Source: JAWHTC01 sp032586155
Lineage (GTDB): Bacteria > Pseudomonadota > Alphaproteobacteria > Rhodobacterales > Rhodobacteraceae
DNA length: 64,000 nt
Direction: 5' to 3'
Assembly (NCBI RefSeq): GCF_032586155.1
Contig: NZ_JAWHTC010000003.1
Location: 453,095-517,094 of the forward strand
In this document: in pieces, positions 61,663 to 64,000 of the stretch
How the letters are laid out: every line of letters begins with the position of its first letter
How positions within the stretch are numbered: the first letter of the stretch is position 1
Position numbers and translations under genes: made by a program
The notes under the pieces: model-generated
What the model was told of the DNA's origin: nothing
Seen by the model: the letters and a program-made list of their open reading frames with translations, nothing else
The model's database searches: none

Positions 61663-63831
61663 ATGGACGGTAACGCAATCGGAAAATGCCCGGTGGCCCA
61701 TGGCGCGACCAATGTCAGCATGCGCGGCAACAGCGACTGGTGGCCGAACCAGCTGAACCTGCGCATCTTGGCACAGAACTCGAAAAAATCCGACCCGATG
61801 GGTGAGGATTTCAACTATGCCGAGGCGTTCAACGCCATCGACTACGACAATCTGAAAAAGGACCTGACCGCGCTGATGACCGACAGCCAGGACTGGTGGC
61901 CTGCCGACTATGGTCACTATGGTGGGCTGTTCGTCCGCATGACCTGGCATGCGGCAGGCACCTACCGTACCGCCGATGGTCGCGGCGGCGGCGGCACCGG
62001 GCAGCAGCGTTTTGCGCCGCTGAACTCCTGGCCGGACAATGGCAACCTCGACAAGGCGCGCCGCCTTCTGTGGCCGATCAAGCAGAAATACGGCAACGCG
62101 ATTTCATGGGCCGACCTGTTGATCCTGGCGGGCAACGTGGCGATGGAATCCATGGGCTTCAAGTGCTTCGGCTTTGCCGGTGGCCGCGCCGATGTGTGGG
62201 AGCCCGAGGAAGATGTCTATTGGGGGTCCGAAACCGAATGGCTTGCCCCGGATGATAACCCCAACAGCCGCTATTCCGGCGACCGCGAGCTGGAACAGCC
62301 TCTTGGGGCCGTTCATATGGGCCTGATCTATGTGAACCCGCAAGGGCCGGACGGCGATCCCGACATCCTGGGCTCTGGACGCGATGTGCGCGAGACATTC
62401 GCCCGCATGGCCATGAATGACGAGGAAACCGTGGCCCTGGTCGCGGGGGGGCACACCTTCGGCAAGATGCACGGCAATGGCCCGGCCGATGCGGTCGGCC
62501 CCGAGCCCGAAGGCGCGCCGATCGAAGAAATGGGCCTTGGGTGGATCTCCTCGCACGGCTCGGGCCATTCGGGTGATGCGATCACTTCGGGGTTCGAAGG
62601 GGCCTGGAAGCCCAACCCGACAACCTGGGACATGGGCTATCTCAAGGTGTTGTTCAAATACGAATGGGAGAAGGTCACCACACCGGCAGGATCAATTGTC
62701 TGGCACGCCCAGAACGTCGAGCCCGAGGACATGGTCGAAGACGCCTTCGATGCGTCCAAGACCCACGTCCCGGCCATGACCACCGCCGACCTGTCGTTGC
62801 GCTATGATCCGATCTACGGCCCGATTGCACAGCGCTTCCACGATAACCCCGATGAGTTTGCCGATGCCTATGCCCGTGCGTGGTTCAAGCTGACCCACCG
62901 CGACATGGGTCCGAAGTCGCGCTATTGCGGCCCGGAAGTGCCGGAAGAGGAGCTGCTGTGGCAGGATCCGATCCCGGCCTCGACCACCGATGCGGGGCTG
63001 GATGTGGCAGCACTCAAGGCCGAGATCATGGCGTCCGGTCTGTCGGTCAGCGATCTGGTGAAAACCGCCTGGGCCTCAGCCTCGAGTTTTCGTGGCTCGG
63101 ACATGCGCGGCGGGGCCAACGGCGCCCGCGTACGGCTGGAGCCGATGAAGGACTGGGACGCCAACGAACCGGCCGAGCTGGCCCGGGTTCTGGGTGTGCT
63201 GGAAGGCATCCAGTCAGGCAAATCGGTGTCGATGGCCGACCTGATCGTCATCGGTGGCGCCGCCGCGGTTGAAACCGCAGCCAAGGCCGCCGGTCACGAT
63301 ATCGAGGTAGCGGTGACCCTGGGCCGTGGTGACGCTACGCGAGAGCAGACCGACGTGGAAAGCATGGGCCATCTCGAGCCTGCTGCGGACGGCTTCCGCA
63401 ACTGGCAGCGCGAGGATTTCACCATCTCGCCCGAGGAACTGCTGATTGACAAGGCGCAGCTTCTGACCCTGACCGCGCCGGAAATGACCGCGCTTGTGGG
63501 TGGTCTGCGGGTGTTGGGCGCCAACCATGGCAGATCGTCCAACGGGGTCTTCACCGACAATGTCGGCACGCTTTCCAACGACTTCTTTGTCAACGTGCTC
63601 GATATGGGCACCGAGTGGTCGGACAACGGTGACGGCAGTTATACCGGCAAGGATCGTGCCTCGGGCAAGGACAAGTACTCGGCCACCCGCGTCGACTTGG
63701 TCTTTGGCTCGAACTCTCAATTGCGGGCGATTTCCGAGGTCTATGCCCAGGCCGACAATGGCGGCAAGTTTGTCGGTGACTTCGTTGCTGCGTGGAACAA
63801 GGTGATGAACGCGGATCGGTTCGATCTGTGA
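61663..63831 (+). CDS. katG: Catalase-peroxidase
   Basis: A 722-residue bifunctional haem catalase-peroxidase. Distal residues are Arg92, Trp95 and His96 (RMTWH). Tyr223 (GLIYVNP) and Met249 (FARMAMND) match the Met-Tyr-Trp adduct partners, and the proximal His is His264 (GGHTFGKMHG). The C-terminal half repeats the fold without haem. GGGAGAG precedes ATG 61663. The gene is divergent from oxyR. Confidence 0.97.
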   Translation: MDGNAIGKCPVAHGATNVSMRGNSDWWPNQLNLRILAQNSKKSDPMGEDFNYAEAFNAIDYDNLKKDLTALMTDSQDWWPADYGHYGGLFVRMTWHAAGTYRTADGRGGGGTGQQRFAPLNSWPDNGNLDKARRLLWPIKQKYGNAISWADLLILAGNVAMESMGFKCFGFAGGRADVWEPEEDVYWGSETEWLAPDDNPNSRYSGDRELEQPLGAVHMGLIYVNPQGPDGDPDILGSGRDVRETFARMAMNDEETVALVAGGHTFGKMHGNGPADAVGPEPEGAPIEEMGLGWISSHGSGHSGDAITSGFEGAWKPNPTTWDMGYLKVLFKYEWEKVTTPAGSIVWHAQNVEPEDMVEDAFDASKTHVPAMTTADLSLRYDPIYGPIAQRFHDNPDEFADAYARAWFKLTHRDMGPKSRYCGPEVPEEELLWQDPIPASTTDAGLDVAALKAEIMASGLSVSDLVKTAWASASSFRGSDMRGGANGARVRLEPMKDWDANEPAELARVLGVLEGIQSGKSVSMADLIVIGGAAAVETAAKAAGHDIEVAVTLGRGDATREQTDVESMGHLEPAADGFRNWQREDFTISPEELLIDKAQLLTLTAPEMTALVGGLRVLGANHGRSSNGVFTDNVGTLSNDFFVNVLDMGTEWSDNGDGSYTGKDRASGKDKYSATRVDLVFGSNSQLRAISEVYAQADNGGKFVGDFVAAWNKVMNADRFDL

Positions 63832-63854
63832 ATGTCATCACCCAGGATATGAGA

Positions 63855-63882
63855 AGGGCGGTCCGATTGGGCCGCCCTTTTT
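63855..63882 (+). terminator. Intrinsic terminator of katG
   Basis: AGGGCGGTCC and GGGCCGCCCT form a 10-bp stem with one mismatch-like bulge and a GATT loop, followed by TTTT, 23 bases after the katG stop. Confidence 0.8.
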
Positions 63883-63894
63883 GGTTTCAGGTTT

Positions 63895-64000
<106 letters not shown>

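Overview
The window looks like a chromosomal contig from a marine alphaproteobacterium of the Rhodobacterales (Roseobacter group). Supporting signs are high GC, phosphatidylcholine synthase, a DUF484-xerC pair, a DUF1127 small protein, several TRUE/FabH-type and Rieske families typical of that group, and dense ATGA-overlapping operons. This placement is inferred from gene content; no marker was searched. The last ~77 bases are a pure G run that looks like a read or assembly artefact at a contig end.

Layout. 1-245: a structured intergenic repeat, then a truncated haemoglobin and a lipoprotein. 1.6-20 kb is mostly housekeeping: ileS with a GNAT-like partner, ogt-type methyltransferase, DUF484-xerC-pcs, transaldolase-family aldolase, priA, then a YeeE/YedE transporter divergent from an MFS-MATE-prmA run with an FNR-type box between them, then DUF1127 and ruvC-ruvA-ruvB. 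20-21.4 kb: a conserved hypothetical and an RNA 2',3'-cyclic phosphodiesterase.

21.5-28.5 kb is an accessory catabolic operon: flavoprotein monooxygenase, Rieske oxygenase, a flavin reductase fused to a LysR effector domain, a RidA-like gene broken by an in-frame amber codon, DUF1028, a second Rieske oxygenase and a full LysR regulator. It ends in a hairpin/T-run terminator. 28.9-37.6 kb: LuxR-type solo with a CII-like partner, thymidine kinase, BenE-type transporter, a hydratase, a long FabH-type ketosynthase, hydroxyacid dehydrogenase, CsaA, proC and a YbjN protein. An unexplained minus-strand terminator lies between the divergent CII-like gene and tdk.

38.2-44.4 kb is a Liv-type ABC importer (binding protein, two permeases, two ATPases) ending in a serine beta-lactamase-fold hydrolase. 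Its two ATPases carry complementary substitutions that would make one ATP site degenerate. 44.8-47.6 kb: a small secreted protein, a thioesterase, metF and a divergent MetR-like regulator. 47.6-49.6 kb is an unusual two-gene operon: a radical SAM/SPASM protein and a NeuD/PglD-type acyltransferase fused to a carrier-protein domain, with a perfect FNR-type box upstream. Then come suhB-type phosphatase, a badly broken cytochrome c pseudogene and the hpaF-hpaE-hpaD part of the homoprotocatechuate meta-cleavage pathway, with a readable sigma70 promoter overlapped by a 14-bp palindrome.

54-64 kb: a second copy of the structured repeat, metG, an MFS transporter, a lipoprotein, a BisC-type molybdoenzyme, oxyR and divergent katG. 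The last three form a plausible oxidative-stress group. The best leads for something undescribed are the radical SAM/carrier-protein operon, the Rieske/flavin-reductase-LysR operon, the asymmetric Liv ATPases and the repeat pair whose stem shows a compensatory base change.
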